Below are positions 9,384 to 18,243 of a stretch of 64,000 bases of DNA, in pieces. This DNA comes from CAVSWN01 sp963770995 (GTDB taxonomy: Bacteria; Acidobacteriota; Vicinamibacteria; Vicinamibacterales; CAVVIG01). Within the stretch, counting starts at the first letter, position 1. Each line of letters starts with the position of its first letter. The notes under the pieces were generated by a model that worked only from the letters and a program-made list of their open reading frames with translations, was not told where the DNA came from and made no database searches. Where the stretch lies: NCBI GenBank assembly GCA_963770995.1, contig CAVYRS010000001.1:1-64000 (forward strand), read 5' to 3'. Both the position numbers and the translations under genes were made by a program.

Positions 9384-10723
9384 ATGAGTCCCCAGCGCCG
9401 AACCGCGCTCGTCTCGATCGGCGCGGCGGCGGTGCTCGCAGCACTCAAGCTCGGAGCAGGTCTCGTCAGCGGCAGCCTCGGGCTCATCTCCGAGGCGCTG
9501 CATTGAGTTGCAAACGATCTCGTTGCCGCGCTGCTCACATTCTTCGCGATCGGCGTCTCCGGCCGGCCCGCCGACGAAGGGCATCAGTACGGGCACGGGA
9601 AGGCTGAGCACCTTGCCGCGCTGGCGGAGGCGACCGTGCTCGCGCTCGTCAGCGTTGCCGTCGCGGCACTCGCGGTTACACGGCTTACAGGAAGGACGAG
9701 CCAGTCGGTCGACACGGCGTGGTGGCTGTTCGTCGTCATGGCGATCGTGCTCGCGATCGACCTCTCGCGCACCGGTGATCTCGCTTCGCACGGCGCGCCA
9801 GTACGGCAGCGAGGCCCTGCGCTCGAACGCGATCCACTTCGGGAGCGACTTCGCGGGCACGCTCGCGGTACTCGCCGGCCTCGCCGACCGCGGCGGCCGG
9901 CTATCCGGGGGGCGACTCGATCGCAGCGCCTCTCATCGCCGCCCTCGTGCTCCTCGCCGCCGGCCGGCTGATCCGGCGGAACGTCGACGTCTTGATGGAC
10001 CGGGCGCCCGCGGAAGCCGAAGCGACGGCCCGCGCTGCGATCGCGGCGATCGAGCCGCCGATCTGGCTTCTTCGGCTTCGCCACCCGCCAGGCCGCCGGA
10101 CGAACGTTCGCCGGCGTGGTCATCTCCGTGCCGCCGGGCGCAGTGGTCGGTCGGGGCACGGAGTCGCAGACCGGGTGGAGGCGAAGCTCGAAGAGGCCCT
10201 GCCCGGAGAACGACGTCGTCGTCCACGTCGAGCCTGGAGCAGATGAGGTGGCGCTCCGCGACCGCGCGCTTGCAGCCGCGATGTCAGTCCCGCGAGTCCG
10301 CGAGATCCACAACCTCAGCATCGTCTCGCTCGGGGGTGCGATCGAGCTCTCTCTCCATCTGAAGCTGCCCGGCGACCTGCCACTCGACCAGGCCCACGAG
10401 GAATCGCGGAGGATCGAGCGCGGTGACGAACTGCGTACCTCAATCGCCTCGGTGCAGACCCACCTCGAGCCGCTCGCCGAGGTGGGAGCGGGCGGACTTC
10501 GTCGAGGCGGCCGAGATCGAAGCCGCGGCCGAGCGGGCCGCCAGTGGTCCTGTGCGGATTGCGGCTCCTGCGGACGGAGAAAGGCGTCGTCGCGTTCATC
10601 ACGCTCGGCCTCGACCCGGCCACGACGCTCGCCGATGCGCACTCGTGGGCGAGCGAGGTCGAAGAGCGGCTGCGCCGCGCAAGACCCGACGTCGCCGACG
10701 TGATCGTGCACACAGAACCATAG
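9384..10723 (+). CDS. CDF-family cation efflux protein, frameshifted
   Basis: A cation diffusion facilitator (Zn2+/Fe2+/Mn2+ : H+ antiporter type). The start is the ATG at 9384 (MSPQRRTALVSIGAAAVLAA). The first helices contain ALKLGAGLVSGSLGLISEAL followed, after a one-base shift at 9505, by NDLVAALLTFFAIGVSGRPAD and GHQYGHGKAEHLAALAEA, which is the family's metal-site and HGKxE signature. Helix V/VI (RSNAIHFGSDFAGTLAVLAG) and a cytoplasmic domain (VPRVREIHNLSIVSLGGAIE, LSLHLKLPGDLPLDQAHE) follow. The protein ends DVIVHTEP. It appears to carry an extended or duplicated cytoplasmic domain (about 440 aa in total, longer than the usual 300). Multiple frame changes are present. Confidence 0.8.
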
Positions 10724-10827
10724 GTTTACGCACTTTTACTGTTTTGAATTTGTATGGCTTGGTGTTTCGGCGTGTGTGGCCGGACCCACCGGAGACACCT
10801 CTTGTAACCACTACAGGGGATTCCTGA

Positions 10828-11456
10828 ATGCGAAAACTGATACACCATGCTCACTCTCATGCTCGGAGTGCTTGCGCTGAGCGCGACAGCGTTCGCGCAC
10901 GGCGGCCCAGGCGACAACGACGGCCACAAGAAGGGTCATAAGCACGGCCACATCGCCAAGCGCACGTTCACGGTGACGACGACGGACAACGGCTCGTGCG
11001 GGGCCGCGTGGGCGACGGACACCGTCAAGCGCACGTTCCTCGTGAAGAAGAACCGTGACGGGTCGTACACGCTCGCCCGCCTCGACCGCGGCCGTTTCGT
11101 GACGCTCGCCGGCCAGAGCCCCGGCGCGTGCGACACGACGGGCGACCATGGCCAGACGATCTGGGCCGGAGTCCACGGCTTCCTCGTCGGCTACATCCGC
11201 GGCACCGTCACCGGCGGGACGTTTGACAAGAACGCGACCTGCACCGGCGACGACTGTGGCTTCACCGACGTCTTCCTGAAGACGTTCTTGGGCCCGAGAA
11301 CGCGCAGTTCTCGTGCAACACGAACTGGTCGAGCTCAAGTTCAACTTCGACTACGTCGCCCCGAAGCACGAGCTCTGCCGCCACTGGCAGGACAAGGGTA
11401 AGGGCGCCGGGACGATGCTGAACGAAGAGTTCAACGGCGACATCGCCGACGCGTAA
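10828..11456 (+). CDS. Secreted hypothetical protein, frameshifted
   Basis: Begins at the ATG at 10828 (MRKLI) and shifts within a few codons to MLTLMLGVLALSATAFAHGG, a clear signal peptide with cleavage near AFA. A His/Gly/Lys-rich stretch (DGHKKGHKHGH) and about 150 residues of probable beta-structure with several Cys (GSCGAA, GACDTT, ATCTGDDCGF, FSCNTNW) follow, suggesting disulphides outside the cytoplasm. It ends FNGDIADA at 11456. No family was recognised. The His-rich segment next to a cation exporter gene hints at metal binding, which is only an inference. Confidence 0.5.
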
Positions 11457-11542
11457 CTGCATCGGCACGACGCTCGATTGAAAGGATTTCGACCCGAAAG
11501 GCCCGTCGCGAGGCGGGCCAGCTCTGGCTGCGGCTCAGCGGC

Positions 11543-11762
11543 ATGCGGCTCTGCATGTTCGCCCCGGCGGGTCGGAGTTCGAGCGCGGCTGGCCCGGGCG
11601 GATCAAGAGGGACACGGTCGTGCAGCTCGCCGCCCAGACGCTCAGTCCTTCTTCACGGGCGGCTCGGCGGCGCGCAGCACGCCGAGTACCCGCTCGACGA
11701 CGTGCTGCTGCGGGCGCCGGTCCTCGAACCGCCGGCGGTGCGGGTGTTCGACGACGCGAGCA
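11543..11762 (+). pseudogene. FAA-hydrolase-family N-terminal fragment, cut at the block junction
   Basis: Starts at the ATG at 11543 (MRLCMFAP) and, allowing frame changes, reads ERGWPGRIKRDTVVQLAAQT, TGGSAAQHAEYPLDDVLLRA and PVLEPPAVRVFDDASI. This is the N-terminal cap of fumarylacetoacetate-hydrolase-family proteins of high-GC actinobacteria as I know them. The expected catalytic core does not follow. At about 11,760 the reading passes into an unrelated conjugation protein. I therefore treat the fragment as truncated by the junction. Confidence 0.5.
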
Positions 11763-11870
11763 TTCCTCGTGCGCGACGCGGTACCGAACGCGTTCATTCG
11801 CGTCAATCCGCTGGGCGTGCAGGTCACCTACTTCCGCGTCGACCAGGCGTTCGAGGAGACCCGTCGATGA
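11763..11870 (+). pseudogene. VirB8-like conjugation protein, C-terminal fragment
   Basis: The last ~35 residues of a protein, VRDAVPNAFIRVNPLGVQVT followed by YFRVDQAFEETRR. They contain the NPxG block and the short C-terminal beta strand typical of VirB8/TrbF periplasmic domains, which dimerise in the inner-membrane complex of type IV secretion systems. The stop at 11868-11870 overlaps the next start (ATGA), so it is in operon with what follows. The N-terminal ~200 residues, including the membrane helix, are absent because the sequence left of about 11,763 is from the actinobacterial block. Assignment rests on a short motif. Confidence 0.45.
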
Positions 11871-12166
11871 TTGCCAACACCGCCCTGCTTGCCGCCTTGA
11901 CGCTGTTCCTGCTGGTCGCCTGGCTGGCCGGCGAGTTCGTCGCGCTCGCGCCGTACAAGGTCTCGCTCTTCCGGCTGCACGGCACGGCCATCGTCGTGAC
12001 CGCGTTCCTGGTCTTTTTCAATCTGCATGCGGCGTTCTACGTGGTCGCCCGATGGCTCTTTCTCCGCGACACCGGCCGCAAGCTCACGCATCTGGACGGC
12101 CAGCTCATTACGCCAGAGTCGCTCGACCAGGACCTGCGGGGCGTCGATTTGGTCGAGGAGCGATAG
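11867..12166 (+). CDS. Small integral membrane protein of the conjugation operon
   Basis: A 99-residue protein with two clear hydrophobic helices (NTALLAALTLFLLVAWLAGE and GTAIVVTAFLVFFNLHAAFY) and a soluble C-terminus ending RGVDLVEER. Its ATG overlaps the stop of the VirB8-like fragment by four bases, and the next gene starts 2 bp after its stop, so translational coupling is likely. The size and topology could suit a small T4SS inner-membrane component or an exclusion protein, but no family is recognised. The frame is intact. Confidence 0.65.
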   Translation: MIANTALLAALTLFLLVAWLAGEFVALAPYKVSLFRLHGTAIVVTAFLVFFNLHAAFYVVARWLFLRDTGRKLTHLDGQLITPESLDQDLRGVDLVEER

Positions 12167-12168
12167 GC

Positions 12169-13080
12169 ATGTTCGACATCCTCGATCCCCGATCGTTCGA
12201 TGACGCCCGCGACCGGGATCCCGCAGACCCGCGGGATCTTGAGCCCGTCGATCCCCGCGATGTGTTCACGCGGGACCTGGACCTGCCGGACGGCCTGGAA
12301 CGCGAGCGGGTCCATGTGCGTGACGACGAGTACGACCTGCGCGGCTCGGAGGTACGGACGTTGGCCACCGTCGGCGCGTTCCGAGCCGTGCCGATCGACG
12401 ACCTGCGGGACGAACGGGACCGACCCGGCGACCTACGGCACGGCGATCTCGAACATCTGCGGAGCGCCGGCTTGATCCAGACCGTCGCGCCGTTCGATCG
12501 CGGCGACGAGCGAACCACCGTCGTCACGCTGACCGAGCGCGGTCGCGATGTCCTCGAAACGCATCGGCGGCCCGATCGCGAGCGGCCGCAGACGTTCTAC
12601 GCCGGCACCGGTCGGAGCCGAGACCTCTCGCACGATGCCCAGGTGTACCGCGCCTATCTCCGCGCGGCGGAGCGCCTGCGCGCCGAGGGCGCGCGCATTG
12701 AGCGCATCATGCTCGACGTCGAGCTCAAGCGCGAGTACCAGCGGTTTCTCCAGGAGCGGAACCGCGGGCGATCTGACAGCGATGGACGTCCCGATCGCAG
12801 TCCGTCCGAGATTCGGCGATGGGCGCACGAGCACGACCTGCCGATGGATCGCGACCGGGTGCAGTTCCCTGATGTCCGCATCGAGTTCGAACGCCCAGAC
12901 GGTCGGCGTGACCTCGAAGACATCGAGGTCACGACGCTCCACTATCGAGGGATGCACGCTGCCGGCAAGGTCTCGGCGGGCTTCACACGGTTCCGCGGAT
13001 CGACGAGCCGGGCGGGTGGGCAGGCGCGCGGCCGCGGTTCGTCGCTGGACCCGCACCTGGCAGAGGAGTTCCTCGAATGA
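12169..13080 (+). CDS. Winged-helix protein of replication-relaxation type
   Basis: A 303-residue protein. The N-terminal ~80 residues are rich in Asp/Arg/Pro. A winged-helix segment follows (DLRHGDLEHLRSAGLIQTVA, then TTVVTLTERGRDVLETHRRP), then a helical linker. The C-terminal domain has the pattern FPDVRIEFERPDGRRDLEDI followed by EVTTLHY, with Lys/Phe-rich helices. wHTH followed by a PD...(E)xT nuclease-like domain is the layout of the replication-relaxation family known from conjugative plasmids and actinobacterial ICEs. The stop and the next start share ATGA. A role at the origin of transfer or replication is an inference. Confidence 0.5.
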   Translation: MFDILDPRSFDDARDRDPADPRDLEPVDPRDVFTRDLDLPDGLERERVHVRDDEYDLRGSEVRTLATVGAFRAVPIDDLRDERDRPGDLRHGDLEHLRSAGLIQTVAPFDRGDERTTVVTLTERGRDVLETHRRPDRERPQTFYAGTGRSRDLSHDAQVYRAYLRAAERLRAEGARIERIMLDVELKREYQRFLQERNRGRSDSDGRPDRSPSEIRRWAHEHDLPMDRDRVQFPDVRIEFERPDGRRDLEDIEVTTLHYRGMHAAGKVSAGFTRFRGSTSRAGGQARGRGSSLDPHLAEEFLE

Positions 13081-14054
13081 GCCCTGAGGTTCGCCTGGCC
13101 CGCGTCCGCGACATGGGATTCACCGACACGCAAGCCGCGTTTTTGGTGACGGTCATGCTGCACGCCGGCGTCTGCGTCGGGCGGCATTACTGCACCTTCG
13201 CCGGCCTGCCGTACGGTCGCAAGACATACGACTTCTTCCACACGCTGCTCCATCGGCGATACGCGACCGAGCGGCGATGCGGGATTCACAACGCGCGGAT
13301 GTACCACCTGCACTCCAAGCCGCTGTACCGGACGATTGGCGAGACCGACAATCGCCACCGTCGGCCCATGGCTCTGCCGCGGGCCATCGAGCGCCTGATG
13401 CTGCTTGATGGGGTGCTCGCCGACCGCACGCTGACATGGCTGGGGACCGAGCACGAGAAGCTGGCCCACTTCACACTCGCGCATCGTGCACTGCGGCGCG
13501 ACCTGCCAGCCCTGACGTTCCACGGCGACGACGAGGAGACGGTCCGGTACTTTCCCGACAAGCTGCCGATTGGCGTGGACGCGAACAACCGGTCGACGGT
13601 GTTCTTGTTTCTGGCCACGCAGAACGTGCCGATCGACTTCCGCGTGTTCCTCGAGCGGCATGCCGATCTGTTGCGCCGGCTCCCCGCGTGGACGGTCCGC
13701 CTGATCGTCCCCCGTCACATGGCCGACGCGCCGGGAACCTATCAGGCTGCGTTCCGCGAGCACCTCGCGTCGCCGCTTCGCCGACAAGTGGTCGACGAGC
13801 TGCAGTGGTACTTCGAGGCGCGACGCACGCCGCCGGCTGGACGGGACCAACGCTTCGACCTGGCGGGCCGCGCTTTTCGGGCGCCGCGGTTTCGGGCGCT
13901 CTATCGCGCCTGGCTCGAGCGCGGCGATCGCGTCGTCGAGGCCACGATCTCAGCCACGCTCGCCGAGGCCATCGAACGCGGGACCGGCCGATTCGAAGCC
14001 GTGCCGTTGCCGTACCGGTACGGGTATCTGCTATCGCTGGTGGGAACGGCATGA
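13077..14054 (+). CDS. Second winged-helix/replication-relaxation-like protein
   Basis: A 325-residue protein directly coupled to the previous gene. The N-terminus looks like a winged helix (FTDTQAAFLVTVMLHAGVCV, GLPYGRKTYDFFHTLLHRRY) followed by a small beta wing (RMYHLHSKPLYRTIGE). The middle shows helices and YFPDKLPIGVDANNRSTVFL, in the position where the neighbour has its FPD motif. The C-terminal 120 residues are basic and helical. Two adjacent proteins of similar architecture suggest an ancient duplication or a heteromeric DNA-binding pair. Function is not established. No coding sequence follows for about 470 bp. Confidence 0.45.
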   Translation: MSPEVRLARVRDMGFTDTQAAFLVTVMLHAGVCVGRHYCTFAGLPYGRKTYDFFHTLLHRRYATERRCGIHNARMYHLHSKPLYRTIGETDNRHRRPMALPRAIERLMLLDGVLADRTLTWLGTEHEKLAHFTLAHRALRRDLPALTFHGDDEETVRYFPDKLPIGVDANNRSTVFLFLATQNVPIDFRVFLERHADLLRRLPAWTVRLIVPRHMADAPGTYQAAFREHLASPLRRQVVDELQWYFEARRTPPAGRDQRFDLAGRAFRAPRFRALYRAWLERGDRVVEATISATLAEAIERGTGRFEAVPLPYRYGYLLSLVGTA

Positions 14055-14271
14055 AGGGGTGTGACCGGAAGGACACGGTGAAGAGTCCCCCCAGCGTGTT
14101 CTTCCAGACACATGGGGGTGCAACGGGGACTCGCGGCGCGCCACGATCACGACCACCGTGGTGCGTCTCGCGTGAAACACGCGGTCCGTGAACGAGTTGC
14201 GGTGGGGGCGCGTTCGCGGCAGGCGATATTCGGGCGGCGCTCTGTGCCGCCCGGCAGACCCGGTCAAGACA

Positions 14272-14355
14272 GCAGCCGGGACGTGAGCGACCCCCACCGC
14301 CGCCCCGGATTCTGACCCTGGGCTTGTCCCAGGGGGTCGCTCACGTCCCGGCTGC
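14272..14355. repeat. 24-bp perfect inverted repeat, candidate oriT or terminator
   Basis: The arm at 14272-14295 (beginning GCAGCCGGGACGTGAGCGAC) is perfectly complementary to the arm at 14332-14355. The 36-base centre itself contains a CTGGG/CCCAG stem. It sits in the only long gap (14,055-14,520) of the conjugation cluster, between the winged-helix genes and the coupling-protein genes, which is a usual place for an origin of transfer. No T-tract follows the right arm, which argues against a simple intrinsic terminator. The rest of the gap shows no gene. Confidence 0.6.
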
Positions 14356-14520
14356 CCGTCAGGTTTCCACGAAGAAGTCCGTGCGAACCGGGCGGCCACT
14401 CGGGGAGAACGTGCCGCGGTTGCGCGCATATTCGACGGCGGGTTTCGCAAAAGTTCTCGGCGCATTGGGAGTGGCAACCAGTCGGAAATCTGAAGCGGTT
14501 CTCACGGACGGAGGCGAACG

Positions 14521-14838
14521 ATGCCGGTCATCAAACCGCGGACGCGAGGCAAGGAAATCCTGCGACACATCGCGCGCCTGGACCGCGAAAACCTGGAAGT
14601 CCTGTACGCGTACGCCGAGTTTCTGGGCGAGCCGACCGACTACATCCTGAACGAGATCATCGAGCGCGTGCTGCTGCGAGACAAGGACTTTCTCGCGTGG
14701 CGTGCCACACATCCCGGTTCCTATGCGCCGCGGTCGGTCGCGGCCGGCGCCGCCGCGGTAACCCGTCCGGCGACCCCGGTTCGGCGCGGCGTCGGACGCG
14801 TGACAGGCGCGCCGCTCGCCCTCGACATTGAGGCGTAA
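14521..14838 (+). CDS. Small accessory DNA-binding-like protein upstream of coupling protein
   Basis: A 105-residue protein starting at the ATG at 14521 with a GGAGG-type ribosome-binding site at about 14511. The first ~60 residues (KEILRHIARLDRENLEVLYA, DYILNEIIERVLLRDKDF) are helical and charged in the style of ribbon-helix-helix accessory factors such as TraY/MobC. The C-terminus is basic and low in complexity. Its place, six bases before the coupling protein and about 170 bp after a long inverted repeat, supports a relaxosome accessory role. This remains an inference. Confidence 0.5.
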   Translation: MPVIKPRTRGKEILRHIARLDRENLEVLYAYAEFLGEPTDYILNEIIERVLLRDKDFLAWRATHPGSYAPRSVAAGAAAVTRPATPVRRGVGRVTGAPLALDIEA

Positions 14839-14844
14839 ACATCG

Positions 14845-16836
14845 ATGCTGCGTACGATTGTCCACGCGCGTGCACCGCTCGGACTGGCCGCCGCAGCCCT
14901 GATCTGCACCTGGGGACTGCGGGTGTACCCGCTCGACGCCGATGACCCGTTTCTGGCGTTCATTCACCTGCAGAAGCCGGCGATCTTCTGGCTGCTGGTG
15001 TACGGCTACGCCATGCTGTGGTTCACGACGCCGTGGATCGGAACGTCAGTGGTCACGTCACTGCTGGCGATGATGGCGTACCGCCAGCGCGGCACGGGAC
15101 CCATGCGGCCGCTGCCGGCGTACCCGCCGCCCGAAACGCGCCTGAGTCCGACGTTGATTCTCGGCGAGAGCCACTTTCCGCGACGACGCGGTCGCGCGCC
15201 GGAGCCGAGCTGGTTGACGATTCCGCAGCGCGGACTCTACACGGGCGTCCTTGTACTCGGCGCGGTCGGCACCGGAAAAACGTCCGGCTGTATGTACCCG
15301 TACGTCGATCAACTCCTGCGCTGGCGACCTGACGATGCGGACCGCAAGATTGGCGGGCTGGTCCTGGAGGTCAAGGGGGATTTCTGCCACAAAGTGCGCG
15401 CGATGCTGGCGGCCGCAGGCCGCGAAGCCGACTACCTGGAGCTCGGGTTGGACACCGGGTTCTGCTACAACCCGCTGCATAACGATCTCGACCCGTATGC
15501 GGTCGCGTACGCGATCGCGAGCCTCCTGAACAACCTGTACGGCAAGTCCAAAGAGCCCTTCTGGCAGCAGGCCTACACCGATCTCCTGAAGTTCGTCATC
15601 TCCTTGAGACGCATCACCACTGGCTACACAACCCTCGCCGAGGTGTACCAGTACATCATCAATGAGGACCTGATTGATCAGGACATCCTGGACCTGAAAG
15701 AGGAATTCAAACACCCGCGCGACGTGCTGGCCATCGCGTACCACGACTACGAGATTGCAGAAATTCGTGGGGCGCCGTGGACGCTCTGGGCGCCATTCGA
15801 CGAGAACCACATCGCACATCCCCACGAGGCGGAACTCGAACGGTTTCTCCAGGCCAAATGTGTCCCGTTCGAGCTGCGCACGGGATCGACCGCGATGGTG
15901 GCGGATCGCCGCCACCGGCTGGACGCGATCGACCGCTGGTTCAACAAAACGTGGAAACGCCTCGACCACCGCCTCAAGGCGTCAATCGTCGAGGGCATCG
16001 TGGTCTTCCTGTCCCTGTTTGATGAAAACCCACAGGTGCACCGCGCCTTCTGTCCGTCGCGCCAGACGTACATCGGCCCACAGCCACCTGGCGCGCCGCG
16101 ACCACTGCCGCCGCTCGAAGACCTGCTCGAAACCGGCCATGTCCTCGGGCTGAATTTCCCCGTCGCGCTCAATCCGGCACTGTCCCGCGGCCTCGCCGTG
16201 ATGCTCAAGCTGGATTTTCAGCGCGCGGTCCTGAACCGCATCGGCAAGATGACGAAACATCCGGGACGTGTGTGGCGAGACCTCGTCTTCGTCGCCGACG
16301 AGTACCACGCGTTTGCCACCGTGGGTGAGACCGACCCGACCGGTGACGAGCGCGCCTTTGCGCTCTCACGCCAGGCGCGGCTGATTCCAATCGTGGCGAC
16401 CCAGAGCATCAGCTCATTGCGCTCCGCGCTAGCGGGCGACGACGCCTGGCGGACGTTGCTCCAGTGCTTCCGCACGAAGATTTTCCTGGCGACCAGCGAC
16501 GAATTTACGGCTCGGATTGCGGCTGAACTGTGCGGGCGTGCCGACCGGGTGAAAGCTCGGTACGGACTGTCCGAATCCGGCCAAGGCGCGCACGTCTCGC
16601 TCTTGACGGGCCGAGCGACCGCGGCCAGTCACAGCCTCAGCGCCAGCAAGACCTACATGATCGAATCTGACTTCGTGTTTCAGCCGCGTGTGTTTACGGA
16701 GCTGCCGCACGCGCAGGCCGTCGCGCTCCCGTACGACGGCCTCAATCCGCTGCCGGCGCAGTACTGCTACCTCAAACCGTACTACCTGGACGTTCAGGCG
16801 AGCTACTTCGATCACGAGGCACGAGGCGCGCTATGA
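14845..16836 (+). CDS. Type IV secretion coupling protein (VirD4/TraG family)
   Basis: A 663-residue hexameric ATPase that brings the relaxosome to the secretion channel. The N-terminus has two membrane helices (residues ~12-28 and ~45-75). The Walker A motif is GAVGTGKTS (139-147). Walker B is LVFVADEYHAF (D about 484). The C-terminal part resembles the TraM/TraD recognition region (RLIPIVATQSISSLRSALAG). The all-alpha domain between the motifs is present and the length is typical. The start at 14845 lies 6 bp after the accessory gene, and the stop overlaps the VirB11 start by four bases. The frame is intact over two kilobases, unlike the blocks on either side. Confidence 0.85.
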   Translation: MLRTIVHARAPLGLAAAALICTWGLRVYPLDADDPFLAFIHLQKPAIFWLLVYGYAMLWFTTPWIGTSVVTSLLAMMAYRQRGTGPMRPLPAYPPPETRLSPTLILGESHFPRRRGRAPEPSWLTIPQRGLYTGVLVLGAVGTGKTSGCMYPYVDQLLRWRPDDADRKIGGLVLEVKGDFCHKVRAMLAAAGREADYLELGLDTGFCYNPLHNDLDPYAVAYAIASLLNNLYGKSKEPFWQQAYTDLLKFVISLRRITTGYTTLAEVYQYIINEDLIDQDILDLKEEFKHPRDVLAIAYHDYEIAEIRGAPWTLWAPFDENHIAHPHEAELERFLQAKCVPFELRTGSTAMVADRRHRLDAIDRWFNKTWKRLDHRLKASIVEGIVVFLSLFDENPQVHRAFCPSRQTYIGPQPPGAPRPLPPLEDLLETGHVLGLNFPVALNPALSRGLAVMLKLDFQRAVLNRIGKMTKHPGRVWRDLVFVADEYHAFATVGETDPTGDERAFALSRQARLIPIVATQSISSLRSALAGDDAWRTLLQCFRTKIFLATSDEFTARIAAELCGRADRVKARYGLSESGQGAHVSLLTGRATAASHSLSASKTYMIESDFVFQPRVFTELPHAQAVALPYDGLNPLPAQYCYLKPYYLDVQASYFDHEARGAL

Positions 16837-17838
16837 GCAGCCTGGATCGCATCCTGCCGTTTCTCAGGGCCATCGAGGATTTGCTCCGTGATCCGAACGT
16901 CACGGAAGTGATGGTGAACGAGGGCGGACGCCGTGTGTTTGTCGAACGACACGGGGTGCTCGAGGGCGTCCCGGACCGCCGGCTGGAGTCCAGAAATCTG
17001 ACGGCCGCGATCAAAAACATCGCCCGCGCGTGCGGCGATGAAATCTCGGATGTGCAGCCGCTCCTCGACGCGCGGCTCGAAGACGGATCACGAGTGGCTG
17101 CCATGTTTCCACCCTGCGCAGTTGCCGGTCCGGCGCTGACGATCCGGAAGTTCACGCAGCGGTACAGCCTCGATGACCTCGTTCGTGTCGGCACCGTAAC
17201 ACCGGAGCCTCGCCGACGAATTGACCGCGGCTCTTTCGAGCCAGCAGAACATCCTAATCTCCGGTGGCACCGGCACCGGCAAGACGACATTGCTCAACGC
17301 GCTGGCCGCGTACATTCCCGACGACGACCGGATCATCGTCATCGAGGACACGGCGGAGATTCACCTCACCAAGCCGAACCTTCTGAGGTTCGAGGCCCGC
17401 CGCGCGCAGGTGCCATTCGGACAGGAACTCGCACTGCCGGCCGTCACCATTACCGATCTCTTGCGCGCAACCTTACGCCACCGCCCCGATCGCATTCTGC
17501 TGGGCGAAGTGCGTGGGGCCGAGGCCTTCGACCTGCTGCAGGCGCTCAACACGGGCCACCTTGGCACGCTGAGTACGATTCACGCGAACGCCGCCGAGCA
17601 GGCGCTGACGCGACTCGCGCACTGTGTCCTCACGGCGAATGTCGGCCTGCCGCACCGAAGCATCCGCGAGGCGATCGCGCTGGCGATTCATCTCGTCGTT
17701 CACATCACTCGGGAGCACGGGCAGCGACGGGTGACGGAGGTGGCGCGCGTCCGCGGCTACGACGGACGCCGCGATCACTTTCTGCTCGAGCGACGTGTCA
17801 TCGACCGCGAACCCGTCGGACAGGGAGTGGCGGGATGA
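16833..17838 (+). CDS. VirB11/TrbB/CpaF-type secretion ATPase, single frameshift
   Basis: A type II/IV secretion traffic ATPase powering conjugative transfer or pilus assembly. The N-terminal domain reads LRDPNVTEVMVNEGGRRVFV, DARLEDGSRVAAMFPP and ALTIRKF. After a one-base frame change near 17,205 the ATPase core continues with LADELTAALSS, Walker A ISGGTGTGKTTLL, the Asp box IVIEDTAEIHL, Walker B RILLGEVRGAEAFDLL and the His box GTLSTIHANAAEQAL. Together about 334 residues, full length. Only this one shift is seen in the conjugation genes, so it may be a sequencing error or a real lesion. It overlaps the coupling protein by 4 bp. Confidence 0.8.
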
Positions 17839-17996
17839 GCCCGACGACCGCCGCCGCCGGATGTTCGCTTCGGGCGAGTTTGTGGACTCTGCCCCGCACA
17901 GTTTTCGTCGACCCGCATGCGCCCCACGGCTGTGCGTGTCAACCCGTTCGCCCCTATCGTCAACGATGGGAAGCGAACAACCGGCGCCAACACTGA
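17835..17996 (+). CDS. Possible 53-residue ORF coupled to the VirB11 gene
   Basis: An ATG overlaps the VirB11 stop in an ATGA junction and opens a short frame (MSPTTAAAGCSLRASLWTLP) ending at 17996. The coupling is the only support. The residues show no motif. The sequence from 17,997 to 18,243 holds no gene that I can recognise. It could equally be untranslated. Confidence 0.2.
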   Translation: MSPTTAAAGCSLRASLWTLPRTVFVDPHAPHGCACQPVRPYRQRWEANNRRQH

Positions 17997-18243
17997 CCGT
18001 CTCAGGACGAGCAGCTCGGCGCCTAACGTGGCGGCGTGTCGTCGCGCCTGTGTGGCGCTGCAGCATCGCTGCGATCCGGAGGGAGCGCTCTCGCCGCGAA
18101 CACCCGCTGCGAGAGTTTGCTCCATGACGGCTCTTTGCAAGGAGAGGCGGCCGGACACATGGTCCAGTCGCCTGGGCCGTCGCATCTGCCGCGCCGAGTC
18201 GAATGTTCGTGACGCGTGCTAAATCGAGCGAAAGGAATCTCGG

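Noticed and set aside
17835..18243. Additional transfer gene between the ATPase and the 18,244 gene
   Set aside because: Only a 53-residue frame coupled by ATGA exists and the remaining sequence has stops in all frames; kept only as a low-confidence ORF.
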